From Smithella sp. PtaU1.Bin162 (GTDB lineage: Bacteria; Desulfobacterota; Syntrophia; Syntrophales; Smithellaceae): a stretch of 35,704 nucleotides of DNA. The translations under genes and the position numbers were made by a program. Below are positions 7,872 to 16,184 of the stretch, one piece after another (within the stretch, counting starts at the first letter, position 1; each line of letters begins with the position of its first letter). The stretch lies in the NCBI GenBank assembly GCA_002068015.1, contig MVRV01000067.1:1-35704 (forward strand), given 5' to 3'. The notes under the pieces were generated by a model that worked only from the letters and a program-made list of their open reading frames with translations, ran no database searches and had not been told where the DNA came from.

Positions 7872-7930
7872 TTAGTAAGACAATATTTGGATAATATCTG
7901 GATTCCCCGGTCAAGCCGGGGAATGACAAA
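7872..7930. repeat. 59-bp palindromic repeat, copy A
   Basis: The 59-bp segment is repeated at 8328-8386 with two or so mismatches. Both contain TAGTAAGACAATATT, then TCTGGATT, a perfect stem CCCCGG-TCAAG-CCGGGG and GAATGACAAA. The form CTGGATTCC-stem-GGAATGAC is typical of dispersed REP-like intergenic repeats. The CCGG hairpin has no T-run, so a terminator role is unlikely. Confidence 0.85.
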
Positions 7931-8008
7931 ACGTGGATAATCACGAGAGCGTGTAAAGGCGGAAACAATCCCTTTCCCCTAAGCAGCCATAATCATGAGA
8001 TTACCACT

Positions 8009-8247
8009 ACGCCTGAAAGGCGTCTCGTAATGACGAGAAGTCATTGCCATATAGTCTGTCCACCGGTGTCGCATCGGGATTGAATGGGCATGCACTGAGC
8101 GAATATGCCCGAAATGTTACGGTTCTTGGCGAAATGGAGCATAAGGCAGCCGGACTGTCTGAGCCCGCGGCGAGTTTCCGGCTGTCGCGCAATGAGCCCT
8201 AGAGCCGTAGTTGCAGGGCATTCTGAGCGAAGAGATGCCCATTCAAT
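8009..8247. repeat. 239-bp REP/MITE-like repeat, left copy (DR1)
   Basis: Nearly identical, without gaps, to 10087-10325, in direct orientation. It begins ACGCCTGAAAGGCGTCTCG. Inside it, 8079-8091 (ATTGAATGGGCAT) and 8235-8247 (ATGCCCATTCAAT) are perfect 13-bp terminal inverted repeats around a 169-bp core. Each core end also forms a 25-nt REP-like hairpin, GGGCAT-N13-ATGCCC, at 8086-8110 and 8216-8240, both containing CTGAGCGAA in the loop. A central stem pairs (G)CAGCCGG with CCGGCTG(T). No transposase is encoded, so it is a non-autonomous element; short frames inside it are not genes. Confidence 0.85.
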
Positions 8248-8327
8248 TTCCACCACATTCATCAAAGCAAAAATCCGTATAATAGGGGCACCAGCGCCCT
8301 ATTTCCTCCTATTTCTTGTTTCCGAGC

Positions 8328-8386
8328 TTAGTAAGACAATATTCGCATAATATCTGGATTCCCCGGTCAAGCCGGGGAATGACAAA
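8328..8386. repeat. 59-bp palindromic repeat, copy B
   Basis: Second copy of the 7872-7930 repeat in direct orientation, with the same CCCCGG-TCAAG-CCGGGG stem. Together the two copies bracket the left 239-bp repeat. It ends about 45 nt before the stop codon side of the DHA2 transporter gene. Confidence 0.85.
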
Positions 8387-8432
8387 CCGGTGAACGGTAA
8401 TATTTATTTCCCGCACACGGCAATGCAGTTAT

Positions 8433-10019
8433 TTATGAGGAAAACTTTACCTGCTGCCTTTTCTTGTACTCACTCACCGCATGACGTACCTTTTTCTCGT
8501 TGAATTTCAGAATCACCGATACCAGGCCGATAAGGAGAATGACTCCGGCGACAATGAATATCATTTCAATGGAACCCGCAACTGATGAAAGACACGACGA
8601 GACAAAACGCTCAAAGTCGGCAATTAACGACTGCGGAATACTTTCGCGAATTGCCGCAACTTTTTCCGGATTGGTCAGGATTGCCGGATTCTTTACAAGA
8701 TCGGCTGTTGCCGCCGGAACATTTCCGTTAGGAACATCCTTCAGTTTCGAACTCATATGCAAAAACATTATTGTCCCGAACATTGCCGATCCGACGGTTC
8801 CTCCCAGGTTGCGGAAAAACTGTAGAAGAGATGTAACAATGCCCACCTGACGGTGAGGAAATACGCTTTGCGGCGCAACGGAAAATATGGGCAAGGTTAG
8901 ACCGATGCCGCCTCCTGCAAGCGATGAAAAAACAATCAGCCCCGCAATTGAGCAGTATTTGCCTAAGAAACCAAAAGAAAATATCCCCAGGCAGGTGATG
9001 ATAAAACCGGCAACCGCTACCGGTTTGAAGATCTTAAATCGGGAAACCAGAGTACCGGAAATATTTGTCGCCAGAATCATCGCCATCATCATCGGCATCA
9101 TGATAAGCCCCGACTTTGTGGCGCTCAGTCCGCGAGTGCTTTGCAGATAGAGCGGAAAAAAAATCGCCGTACCGAAAACCGCCATACTCCCCAGAGCTGA
9201 AGCTATCACCGAAGCGGAAAAGATATCCTCTTTAAAATAATGAAGGTTAAGAATAGGTTCTCTGGAGCGCTTCTCTACATATAGAAAGAGAATAAGCATC
9301 AAAAGAGAAAATAATGTGAGCGCGATCATGTCTAAGGACAGGAAGGGACGGTATGCAATCTGGCTCACCACAAAAAGAGCGGGTAGTGCCGTCAGGACGA
9401 AGGCCGCAACTCCGATAATGTCGATTTTCCTTTCCTCGTCATGATGAATAATGACCGGAAGAAATTTGAAAAGAAGAAGAAAAGCAACAACGTTCAGGGG
9501 AATATTCACGAAAAAGACCCAGCGCCAGGAGAAGTGATCCGTTATGATTCCACCGGCCACCGGCCCCATGATGCTCGCCAGGGCAAACATGGAAGTAACG
9601 AGACCGATATATTTGGCGCGCTGCCCCATCGGAAATATTTCCGAAACAATGATAAAGGCACTGGAAACACAGATGCCGCCCCCGATACCCTGAAAGCCGC
9701 GCAGGATGGAAAGCTCGATCATTGTGCGGGAAATGCCGCACAGCATGGAAGCTACGGCGAGAATAATTATGCCGAGAAGAGTTATTTTTTTCCGCCCGTA
9801 AATGTCTGCAAGTTTTCCCGATATCGGCAGAATAATCGTTGAAAAAAGCATGTAGGATGTAAAAGGCCAGGAATAATGCTCCATACCTTGAAGCTCCCGA
9901 ACAATCTTCGGCATGGCCGTCCCGACAATTGTATTATTAAGTGCCGCAATCAGCAGGGTAAGCATGGTTCCCAGCATGATAAAAATGATTTGCCGCTTTG
10001 TAATAGTTTGTTCCGGCAT
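8433..10019 (-). CDS. DHA2-family (EmrB/QacA-like) 14-TM MFS efflux transporter
   Basis: 528-residue drug:H+ antiporter-2 family permease. The N-terminus shows MLGTMLTLLIAALNNTIVGTAM, motif A GKLADIYGRKKI follows helix 2, helix 4 has LRGFQGIGGG, and motif C GPVAGGIITDHFSWRWVFFVNIP lies around residue 150. About 14 hydrophobic segments are present and the length is typical. The usual acidic residue of the helix-1 LDxTIV motif is replaced by Asn (LNNTIV), which may alter coupling. Substrates are probably hydrophobic toxic compounds, by family. The Shine-Dalgarno is weak. No membrane-fusion or TetR gene is adjacent. The gene sits alone between two 239-bp direct repeats, and the tail of a related gene lies at 7678-7779, suggesting mobilisation or duplication. 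Confidence 0.93.
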   Translation of the reverse strand: MPEQTITKRQIIFIMLGTMLTLLIAALNNTIVGTAMPKIVRELQGMEHYSWPFTSYMLFSTIILPISGKLADIYGRKKITLLGIIILAVASMLCGISRTMIELSILRGFQGIGGGICVSSAFIIVSEIFPMGQRAKYIGLVTSMFALASIMGPVAGGIITDHFSWRWVFFVNIPLNVVAFLLLFKFLPVIIHHDEERKIDIIGVAAFVLTALPALFVVSQIAYRPFLSLDMIALTLFSLLMLILFLYVEKRSREPILNLHYFKEDIFSASVIASALGSMAVFGTAIFFPLYLQSTRGLSATKSGLIMMPMMMAMILATNISGTLVSRFKIFKPVAVAGFIITCLGIFSFGFLGKYCSIAGLIVFSSLAGGGIGLTLPIFSVAPQSVFPHRQVGIVTSLLQFFRNLGGTVGSAMFGTIMFLHMSSKLKDVPNGNVPAATADLVKNPAILTNPEKVAAIRESIPQSLIADFERFVSSCLSSVAGSIEMIFIVAGVILLIGLVSVILKFNEKKVRHAVSEYKKRQQVKFSS

Positions 10020-10086
10020 AAAATTATTTCATGAATTTACCTGCAAGCTTGGACTGGCAGGCTGGAAATATGAAAGTGTTTATTCG

Positions 10087-10325
10087 ACGCCTGAAAGGCG
10101 TCTCGTAATGACGAGAAGTCATTGCCATATAGTCTGTCCACCGGTATCGCACCGGGATTGAATGGGCATGCACTGAGCGAATATGCCCGAAATGTTACGG
10201 TTCTTGGCGAAATGGAGCGTAAGACAGCCGGACTGTCTGAGCCCAAGGCGAGTTTCCGGCTGTCGCGCAATGAGCCCTAGAGCCGTAGTTGCAGGGCATT
10301 CTGAGCGAAGGGATGCCCATTTAAT
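10087..10325. repeat. 239-bp REP/MITE-like repeat, right copy (DR2)
   Basis: Direct copy of 8009-8247 with about a dozen substitutions and no gaps. The left inverted repeat ATTGAATGGGCAT is at 10157-10169; the right one, ATGCCCATTTAAT at 10313-10325, has one change. The central stem is perfect here (GACAGCCGG with CCGGCTGTC). The repeat ends 7 nt from the stop codon of tyrS, so the element lies exactly at the 3' border of the conserved rny-ymdB-tyrS block. Confidence 0.85.
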
Positions 10326-10332
10326 CCTCGGC

Positions 10333-11610
10333 TCAATCTTTTATCTGTACGATCAGATATTTTTTCTTGCCTTTTCGAATACGCAGTTCTTTGTTATCAG
10401 CAAAGTCCGCCATAGTGAGCTTTTCATCAGTCGATTTTACCTGGCGGTCGTTGATATAAATACCGCCCTGTTCAATAAGACGCCGGGCTTCGGACAAAGA
10501 CTGCGTTAATCCGGATTTAGCACAGACACCAGAAACTAAAGTATCCTCTGCCATATAAATCTGAAAGCGGGGAATGGCGGAAGTATCAATTGCGGGCGCC
10601 GTACGTGGAATAGTGCTTGACGGGAACATATCCGCATCCACGGGGCGCGAATGGAAGGCCTCCATCGAAGCCCGCCAGGCCGCCTCGGCATCGGCAGCTC
10701 CGTGCGTAACCTTTGTCGCTTCAAACGCGAGCACGGCTTTGGCCATATTGAGCCTGGCATCGGTCAGATTTTTCACGATGCTGATTTCATCGAGAGGCAA
10801 AAAGGTAAAGAGCTTCAGGAATCTCTCAAGATCGGCATCGTCGCTGTTTACCCAGTACTGATAATACTCGTAAGGTGAAGTCAAAGTCTTATCAAGCCAG
10901 ATGGTTCCCTTTTCCGTTTTACCCATCTTGTGCCCGAGCGACGTGGTAATCAGCGGGAAGGTTACGGCATGGGCGTCTTTGCCCGCCACCTTGCGGATCA
11001 GCTCCGTTCCCGCAAGCATATTGCCCCACTGGTCGTTTCCGCCCATCTGCAGGGCACAGCCCTGATGCTGAAACAGATAGAGAAAATCGTAAGCCTGGAG
11101 GAGCATGTAATTGAACTCGATGAAATTGAGACCCTTTTCCATCCTTATCTTGTAGCTTTCCGCCGCGAGCATCCGGTTCACACTGAAATGCCGTCCGATA
11201 TCACGCAGGAATTCAATGTAGTTGATTTTGGTGAGCCAGTCGGCATTGTTGAGCAGGAGCGCCTTGCCCTCGGAAAAATCGAGATACTGGGAAAGTTGTT
11301 TCCCCAGGCACTCAGCATTATAGTCAATCTTATCGCGGGTGAGGATCTGGCGCATTTCCGTCTTGCCGCTGGGATCGCCGATAAGACCTGTTCCTCCGCC
11401 TACAAGGGCAATCGGCTTGTTGCCGTTTCTCTGCATGTGCGCCAGTGACATGATGGGCACAAGGCTCCCGATATGGAGGCTTGTCGCCGTAGGATCAAAG
11501 CCGATATAACAGGTTACCTCCCCTGCTCCGAAAAGTTCCTTGATCAGAGCCTCATCGGTTACCTGTTCTACAAAACCTCTTTCCTTTAAAATGTCATACG
11601 CGCTTTTCAT
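10333..11610 (-). CDS. tyrS: Tyrosyl-tRNA synthetase
   Basis: 425-residue cytoplasmic class I aminoacyl-tRNA synthetase that charges tRNA-Tyr. The HIGH-type motif is HIGS at residue 46 after GFDPTATSL, the GGGTGLIGDPSGKTEMR segment follows, QMGGNDQWGN contacts the adenylate, and the KMSKS loop reads HKMGKT. A C-terminal S4-like RNA-binding domain (SLSEARRLIEQGGIYIND) is present. Length is normal for the TyrS family. Its ATG overlaps the ymdB stop by four bases (ATGA), indicating an operon with ymdB and rny. Confidence 0.98.
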   Translation of the reverse strand: MKSAYDILKERGFVEQVTDEALIKELFGAGEVTCYIGFDPTATSLHIGSLVPIMSLAHMQRNGNKPIALVGGGTGLIGDPSGKTEMRQILTRDKIDYNAECLGKQLSQYLDFSEGKALLLNNADWLTKINYIEFLRDIGRHFSVNRMLAAESYKIRMEKGLNFIEFNYMLLQAYDFLYLFQHQGCALQMGGNDQWGNMLAGTELIRKVAGKDAHAVTFPLITTSLGHKMGKTEKGTIWLDKTLTSPYEYYQYWVNSDDADLERFLKLFTFLPLDEISIVKNLTDARLNMAKAVLAFEATKVTHGAADAEAAWRASMEAFHSRPVDADMFPSSTIPRTAPAIDTSAIPRFQIYMAEDTLVSGVCAKSGLTQSLSEARRLIEQGGIYINDRQVKSTDEKLTMADFADNKELRIRKGKKKYLIVQIKD

Positions 11611-12413
11611 TCTTCACTTGCCTCCGCTTTTTCCTTCAACCTGACGCTGATCCGCTCAATGGAATTTGCTTTTCCCGTCTCCGGATCAATATCCAATAAA
11701 ACGCCCTGCAGGCGGACATCGCCTTTGGCCGTATCAAACTTGTTGGGCACACCGGTTAAAAACCGCTCGATTACGGCTTCTTTTTTAACACCGATCACCG
11801 AATCAAAAGCTCCGGTCATTCCGACATCGCTCATATAAGCCGTCCCTTTGGGCAGTATTTCATCATCCGCCGTCTGCACATGCGTATGCGTTCCCAGCAC
11901 CGCGCTTACCTCGCCGTCGAGATACCAGCCCAGCGCCTTTTTTTCGGAGGTTGCCTCGGCGTGGATATCCACGATGATCACTTTGGCTTTTTTGCGCAGT
12001 TCGGCGATTTCGCTTTTTGCCTTTGTAAACGGACAGTCAATCGGCAGCATGAAAATACGGCCGGCCAGATTGAGCACACCCACGTAATCGCCTGCCGCCG
12101 TCGGCATCACGACCGTGCCCGCCCCCGGAACTTTTGCCGGATAATTGGCGGGACGCAGCAGAGCCTCGTAATCTTCGATAAATTCCAGTATTTCCTTTTT
12201 ATCCCAGATGTGATTGCCGGAAGTCAGAATATCAATGTGGTTGCCGAAGAGTTCTTCCACGATATCTCTTGTTATACCAAAACCGGCTGCGGCATTTTCA
12301 CAATTGGCGATGACAAGATCAATGGCACGGTCTCCCACCAGTTTGGGCAGAAGCTCGCGCACCGCCCTGCGGCCCGGTTTTCCCACGATATCGCCGATAA
12401 ACAGTATTTTCAT
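11607..12413 (-). CDS. ymdB: YmdB-type metallophosphoesterase (TIGR00282 family)
   Basis: 268-residue dinuclear metal phosphodiesterase of the family of Bacillus YmdB, which hydrolyses 2',3'- and 3',5'-cyclic nucleotides and affects RNA turnover and biofilm behaviour. Metal and active-site motifs are all visible: GDIVGKPGRR at the N-terminus, NCENAAAGFG near residue 37, SGNHIWD near 65, DIHAEATSEK near 150 and GTHTHVQTAD near 177. I start at ATG 12413 (MKILFIGDIVG), the normal family N-terminus, with GAGG just upstream; a GTG nine codons earlier is possible. The stop overlaps the tyrS start, and rny lies directly upstream, the same rny-ymdB linkage as in Firmicutes. Confidence 0.95.
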   Translation of the reverse strand: MKILFIGDIVGKPGRRAVRELLPKLVGDRAIDLVIANCENAAAGFGITRDIVEELFGNHIDILTSGNHIWDKKEILEFIEDYEALLRPANYPAKVPGAGTVVMPTAAGDYVGVLNLAGRIFMLPIDCPFTKAKSEIAELRKKAKVIIVDIHAEATSEKKALGWYLDGEVSAVLGTHTHVQTADDEILPKGTAYMSDVGMTGAFDSVIGVKKEAVIERFLTGVPNKFDTAKGDVRLQGVLLDIDPETGKANSIERISVRLKEKAEASEE

Positions 12414-12440
12414 TTTCCTCAACTCAATTTCCAGCCGCAC

Positions 12441-14006
12441 TTATTTGGCAAAATTCGAAACCCGTGTTTCCCGGATTACGGTGACTTTGATCTGTCCCGG
12501 ATAGGTCAGTTCACTTTCGATTTTTTTGATAATATCGTTACACAACATTACCGTATCATTATCGGATATTTTCTCGTTTTCCACAAGAATCCTTATCTCG
12601 CGTCCGGCCTGAATGGCGTAACACTTATCGACACCGCTGAAGGAATGGGCGATCTTTTCCAGCTCCTCGAGCCTTTTTACGTAGGTTTCAAGCATTTCGC
12701 GCCTGGCCCCGGGTCGGGCTGCAGACAGTGTATCGGCTGCCTGCACCAGAACTCCCAAAAGCGTATTGTTGCGGCCGTCATCATGATGGGTCGCGATAGC
12801 CTGAACAATGCGCGCATTCTCACCAAAGCGTTTGGCAAAATCCGCGCCGATGGCGGCATGGGGTCCTTCGATCTTGTGGTCGATGGCCTTGCCGATATCG
12901 TGCAGCAGTCCCGCCCGTTTGGCTTCCTTGATATTCAGTCTTAATTCCGCAGCCATTATACCCGTGAGATAAGCAACATCAACGGAGTGCTGCAAAACAT
13001 TCTGCGAATAGCTGGTACGGTATTTCAAACTGCCCAGCAGATTGATTATTTCGGGATGAACATCATGGACGCCCACATCGAAAGATGCCTTCTCGCCGGT
13101 CTCCCGAATAACCTGTTCGACTTCCGACCGGACTTTTTTGACGATTTCTTCAATGCGCCCCGGATGAATCCGGCCGTCCTGAATCAATCTCTCGAGTGAT
13201 ATCCGAGCGACTTCTCTTCTTACCGGATCAAAGCTCGAAAGGACTACCGCTTCCGGTGTATCGTCGACAATCAAATCGATACCTGTCGCCGCTTCAATGG
13301 CACGGATGTTTCTGCCCTCCCGGCCGATGATCCGGCCTTTCATTTCTTCACTCGGCAGATTGACGACGGAAACGGTATGCTCCGCCACATAGTCGCCGGC
13401 ATAACGCTGAATGGAATAAGCGATAATTTCTCGCGCTTTCCTGTCAGCGGTAAGTTTGGCCTCCTCTTCGATTTTGCGGACGGTGGCCGCCGCGTCACGC
13501 TTGGCATCAGACTCCATAGATTGAATTAACAGAGTCTTGGCTTCTTCCGAAGATATTCCGGCAACCTTTTCCAATTTTTCCTTTTGTTCTTCTATAATCG
13601 CATCAAGTTTTCTATGTTTTTCGTCCATTGCCGCTTCTTTAGACGACAATGATTTTTCACGGTTTTCGATATTCGTTTCCTTTTGCGCCAGCGTATCGAT
13701 CCGTTTATCCAGATTTTCTTCCTTGGAGCGAATCCGGCGCTCCAGACCATCCAGTTCAGTTTTACGATCTTTGGTTTCCCGGTCGAAATCAGCCTTCATT
13801 TTCAGAAGGTTTTCCTTAGCCTGCAATACTGATTCTTTTTTTATTGTTTCCGATTCTTTTTTCGCTTCTTCGACAATCCGTGCTGCCAGACTCTCCGACG
13901 ACTTGATCTTTTTCGCCGAAGACACATGCTTTAAAATGAAACCAACTACCACACCTATGATTATCGCCACCAATATAACCAGGACAAATAAACTTCCATT
14001 TAACAT
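12441..14006 (-). CDS. rny: Ribonuclease Y
   Basis: 521-residue membrane-anchored endoribonuclease that initiates mRNA decay. Domains in order: a single N-terminal transmembrane helix (residues ~4-26), a long charged coiled coil (~30-190, rich in [10 protein letters not shown]-type heptads), a KH RNA-binding domain around 210-270 containing [15 protein letters not shown], and an HD phosphohydrolase domain with [11 protein letters not shown] near 370 and IATHHDDG. The start ATG is preceded by GGGAGGTG. Length matches the family. It is the first gene of the rny-ymdB-tyrS operon, preceded by a leader region of about 330 nt that ends at the 6S RNA candidate. Confidence 0.97.
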   Translation of the reverse strand: MLNGSLFVLVILVAIIIGVVVGFILKHVSSAKKIKSSESLAARIVEEAKKESETIKKESVLQAKENLLKMKADFDRETKDRKTELDGLERRIRSKEENLDKRIDTLAQKETNIENREKSLSSKEAAMDEKHRKLDAIIEEQKEKLEKVAGISSEEAKTLLIQSMESDAKRDAAATVRKIEEEAKLTADRKAREIIAYSIQRYAGDYVAEHTVSVVNLPSEEMKGRIIGREGRNIRAIEAATGIDLIVDDTPEAVVLSSFDPVRREVARISLERLIQDGRIHPGRIEEIVKKVRSEVEQVIRETGEKASFDVGVHDVHPEIINLLGSLKYRTSYSQNVLQHSVDVAYLTGIMAAELRLNIKEAKRAGLLHDIGKAIDHKIEGPHAAIGADFAKRFGENARIVQAIATHHDDGRNNTLLGVLVQAADTLSAARPGARREMLETYVKRLEELEKIAHSFSGVDKCYAIQAGREIRILVENEKISDNDTVMLCNDIIKKIESELTYPGQIKVTVIRETRVSNFAK

Positions 14007-14087
14007 CTAACTTCACCTCCCGTGCTCTGCTTAAGAAAACCGCTGTCCAGACACATCTCCTTTTTCGCTCTTCCGGCTTTCATTTTC

Positions 14088-14106
14088 CTTAAGAAATTTT
14101 CTTAAG
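14088..14106. promoter_or_regulatory. Perfect 19-bp palindrome upstream of rny
   Basis: CTTAAGAAA-T-TTTCTTAAG is a perfect inverted repeat with a one-base centre, about 80 bp upstream of the rny start; half of it (CTTAAGAAA) recurs at 14030-14038. It could be an operator for a dimeric regulator or part of the promoter region. Its AT-rich arms make it a poor terminator. Nothing else is recognisable between 14007 and 14343. Confidence 0.3.
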
Positions 14107-14343
14107 CAACGCTATATTTAAACCTCCCGGCGGGATTTTATAATGCTTCCTGCCGGAGGATTCATTGCTGTTTTGTTCAATTAATTATCAAGTCGGATCC
14201 TATCGGAAAAAGAGATCAAAGCGGCAAGTCAAGAATAGAAAGCAGGCCGATTATTTCAGCCCGTAACTGCACCGCCTAAGCTAACCAATGGAATGACTTG
14301 TTTTTTCTAAAGACAAGATAATGTGTCGGGACCAGGCATGAAA

Positions 14344-14535
14344 ACCCCCGCTTATGCCGTGTTAATAACTTTTTTGAACCTTGTTCTTAAGTGGGTATCC
14401 GGTATTGTCTGCTTCAGGCTTTCTGCCTCCCGGCTAGCGGGAATAAGGCTGACATGCACACCGCATACAAGGAAGGACCCCAAGTTCAAAGTGTTGGCTC
14501 AAAAAACGAATGTTAATCACGCACATCGCAGGGGT
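14344..14535 (-). ncRNA. ssrS: 6S RNA (ssrS) candidate
   Basis: About 192 nt immediately downstream of zapA on the same strand, the position 6S RNA holds in many proteobacteria. 6S RNA binds the housekeeping RNA polymerase holoenzyme as a promoter mimic. The ends pair: ACCCCTGC (14535-14528) with GCGGGGGT (14351-14344), continued after an internal loop by CGTG-(A)-TTAA with TTAA-CACG. Inside, GAACTTGGGGTCC and GAACAAGGTTC lie on opposite sides of a large central region, as in known 6S RNAs. There is no open frame. The length is close to the typical ~185 nt. The identification rests on position and structure, not on a covariance search. Confidence 0.75.
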
Positions 14536-14550
14536 AAACAAAACTTACAG

Positions 14551-14829
14551 CTAACTTGCATTTTCAATTAGTTGAATCAATTCTTCCGATCTCGTTTCCA
14601 ACTGATCACAGAGTTCTTTATTAATACCTCTTAATTTCAATAATTCTTCTGCAACATTTAAAGCTGCCAGGATGGCAACATCTAAGGCCTTGAGATTATT
14701 TGCAGATTTCAATACCTCTTCTATATTATCAGTAAGTAATTTAATAACGTTCGCCACATGTTCATCATCTGCATCACTTAAAACCGTCAACTCCTGCCCT
14801 AAGATATTAATTTTATAGCTTTTTTTCAA
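14551..14829 (-). CDS. zapA: Cell division protein ZapA
   Basis: 92-residue FtsZ-associated protein that stabilises the Z ring at midcell. The N-terminal globular part reads YKINILGQELTVLSDADDEHV, as in the ZapA family, followed by a helix with the family segment ALDVAILAALNVAEELLKL and a C-terminal coiled coil. The start is TTG 14829; no in-frame ATG precedes the conserved region. It follows the ZapB-like gene by 18 nt and its stop is 15 nt from the 6S RNA candidate. Confidence 0.92.
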   Translation of the reverse strand: MKKSYKINILGQELTVLSDADDEHVANVIKLLTDNIEEVLKSANNLKALDVAILAALNVAEELLKLRGINKELCDQLETRSEELIQLIENAS

Positions 14830-14847
14830 AATACACGCCCTGGAAGC

Positions 14848-15078
14848 TTATTTAGCCTTTTCTATATCCGCAAGTAAACCAAGCAATGAATCTACCCTCG
14901 CGCGTACGCTGTCCCTTTCTCCATCTAATGTCTTTATTTTATTATTTAAAACATCTATCTCCGAATCTTTATTTTTTAGTGCTTCCTCCAATGTTGAAAT
15001 CTGTTTCTTTAAAAATACCTGCTCACTGACTATTCCTTTTATCTTATTTTCCAGCTCTTTAAATTTTTCCAATTCCAC
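14848..15078 (-). CDS. ZapB-like coiled-coil cell division protein
   Basis: 76-residue protein that is almost entirely a heptad-repeat coiled coil (LENKIKGIVSEQ, ISTLEEALKNKDSEIDVLNN, KIKTLDGERD) with a hydrophobic C-terminal LLGLLADIEKA. It sits directly upstream of zapA, where deltaproteobacteria usually carry a short zapB-like gene. ZapB links the Z ring to the nucleoid in E. coli; coiled-coil proteins this short cannot be assigned firmly, so the role rests on context. The start codon is GTG with AAGGA about 10 nt upstream. Confidence 0.7.
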   Translation of the reverse strand: MELEKFKELENKIKGIVSEQVFLKKQISTLEEALKNKDSEIDVLNNKIKTLDGERDSVRARVDSLLGLLADIEKAK

Positions 15079-15194
15079 TTTGATTTTATCCTTCCTCTCG
15101 CGCCGTAATCAACACAAAAAATTAAAAGTAGTGGTTATAAAAAATATATGATTTGTTTTTATTCATGCCAATTTATCTTTTTAAAGTCAAGGTA

Positions 15195-16181
15195 TTATTT
15201 TAAGCGGCCGGAGGCCAGAAACCGGAAATATTTATCAAGTTCATCGTGCATACTTTCAGCACTCGTTAGTGTTCCCACCAGAGCACGGAACCGGCTCGAT
15301 CCGCTGAGCCCTTTTGTGTACCATAACAGGTGCTTACGGAAATTTCTAACCGTGGCCACGGGCCCTTCCAGCCGGCTTTCCATTAACCAGTGTTTTTTTA
15401 TTATTTCATACCTTTGTGCCGGATCAGGAAAAAAATCACCCTGTTCTTTTGTTCCGGCCAGCAGATGATTTATCCCATCAAATATCCAGGGGTTACCCAA
15501 TGCTCCGCGGCCCACCATAACCGCATCGCAGGCTGTCTGCGCCATCATGGCAACTGCATTCTGAGGAATCCAGATATCACCATTGCCAACCACCGGAATA
15601 CGCACATTTTCTTTGACTCTCGCAATAATTTCCCAGTCTGCCTGCCCGCTGTATCCCTGATCGGCCGTACGGCCGTGGACGGTTATGGCATCGGCTCCGG
15701 AATCTTCGGCAATCCGGGCAATCTCAACGGCATTTACGGAACTGCGATTCCAGCCGGAACGAATTTTGACTGTTACGGGAATTGTCACCGCTTTTTTGAC
15801 TTCCGTAATAATACGGGCGACAAGTTCCGGATTTTTCATCAGAACCGCCCCGGCTCCGGCCTTAATGACCTTTTTCACCGGACAGCCCATATTGATATCG
15901 ACGATATCTGCGCCGCGTGCGGCAACGATCCGGGCCGCTTCGGCCAACAATTGCGGGTCGGCACCGAAAATCTGCATCCCCAGAGGCTTATCATCGGCAC
16001 AACTCTTCAGATATTCAAACGTTTTTTCCGTTTTACGGATAAGGCCGTTGGCGCTGATCATCTCCGTATAGGCAAGCGCGCAACCGAAAGACCGCGCAAT
16101 TAACCGGAAAGGCAAATTGGAAATACCCGCAAGAGGCGCTAAAATCGCCTTATTCTGAACGAGATTAATTATATCAGACAC
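15195..16181 (-). CDS. dusB: tRNA-dihydrouridine synthase (DusB-type)
   Basis: 328-residue FMN-dependent TIM-barrel enzyme that reduces uridines in the tRNA D-loop. The N-terminus ILAPLAGISNLPFR contacts FMN, the catalytic cysteine lies in DINMGCPVKKVIKAGAGAVLM near residue 100, VKIRSGW and ITVHGRTADQGYSG follow, then the phosphate-binding GNGDIW and a VMVGRGALGNPWIF segment. All family motifs are intact. The start is GTG 16181, three bases from the stop of the upstream nucleotidyltransferase gene, so they are probably co-transcribed. Confidence 0.95.
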   Translation of the reverse strand: MSDIINLVQNKAILAPLAGISNLPFRLIARSFGCALAYTEMISANGLIRKTEKTFEYLKSCADDKPLGMQIFGADPQLLAEAARIVAARGADIVDINMGCPVKKVIKAGAGAVLMKNPELVARIITEVKKAVTIPVTVKIRSGWNRSSVNAVEIARIAEDSGADAITVHGRTADQGYSGQADWEIIARVKENVRIPVVGNGDIWIPQNAVAMMAQTACDAVMVGRGALGNPWIFDGINHLLAGTKEQGDFFPDPAQRYEIIKKHWLMESRLEGPVATVRNFRKHLLWYTKGLSGSSRFRALVGTLTSAESMHDELDKYFRFLASGRLK

Positions 16182-16184
16182 TAC

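Noticed and set aside
8007-8350. Short frames on both strands inside the 239-bp repeats, also at 10037-10509
   Set aside because: They are near-identical in both repeat copies, run into unrelated flanking sequence and overlap hairpins; they are repeat-encoded, not genes.
7872-8386. Possible CRISPR array because of repeated palindromic units
   Set aside because: Only two copies about 400 bp apart, no regular spacers and no cas genes.
11880-12944. 354-codon plus-strand open frame across ymdB and rny
   Set aside because: It crosses two well-supported genes on the minus strand, and its translation has no family features.
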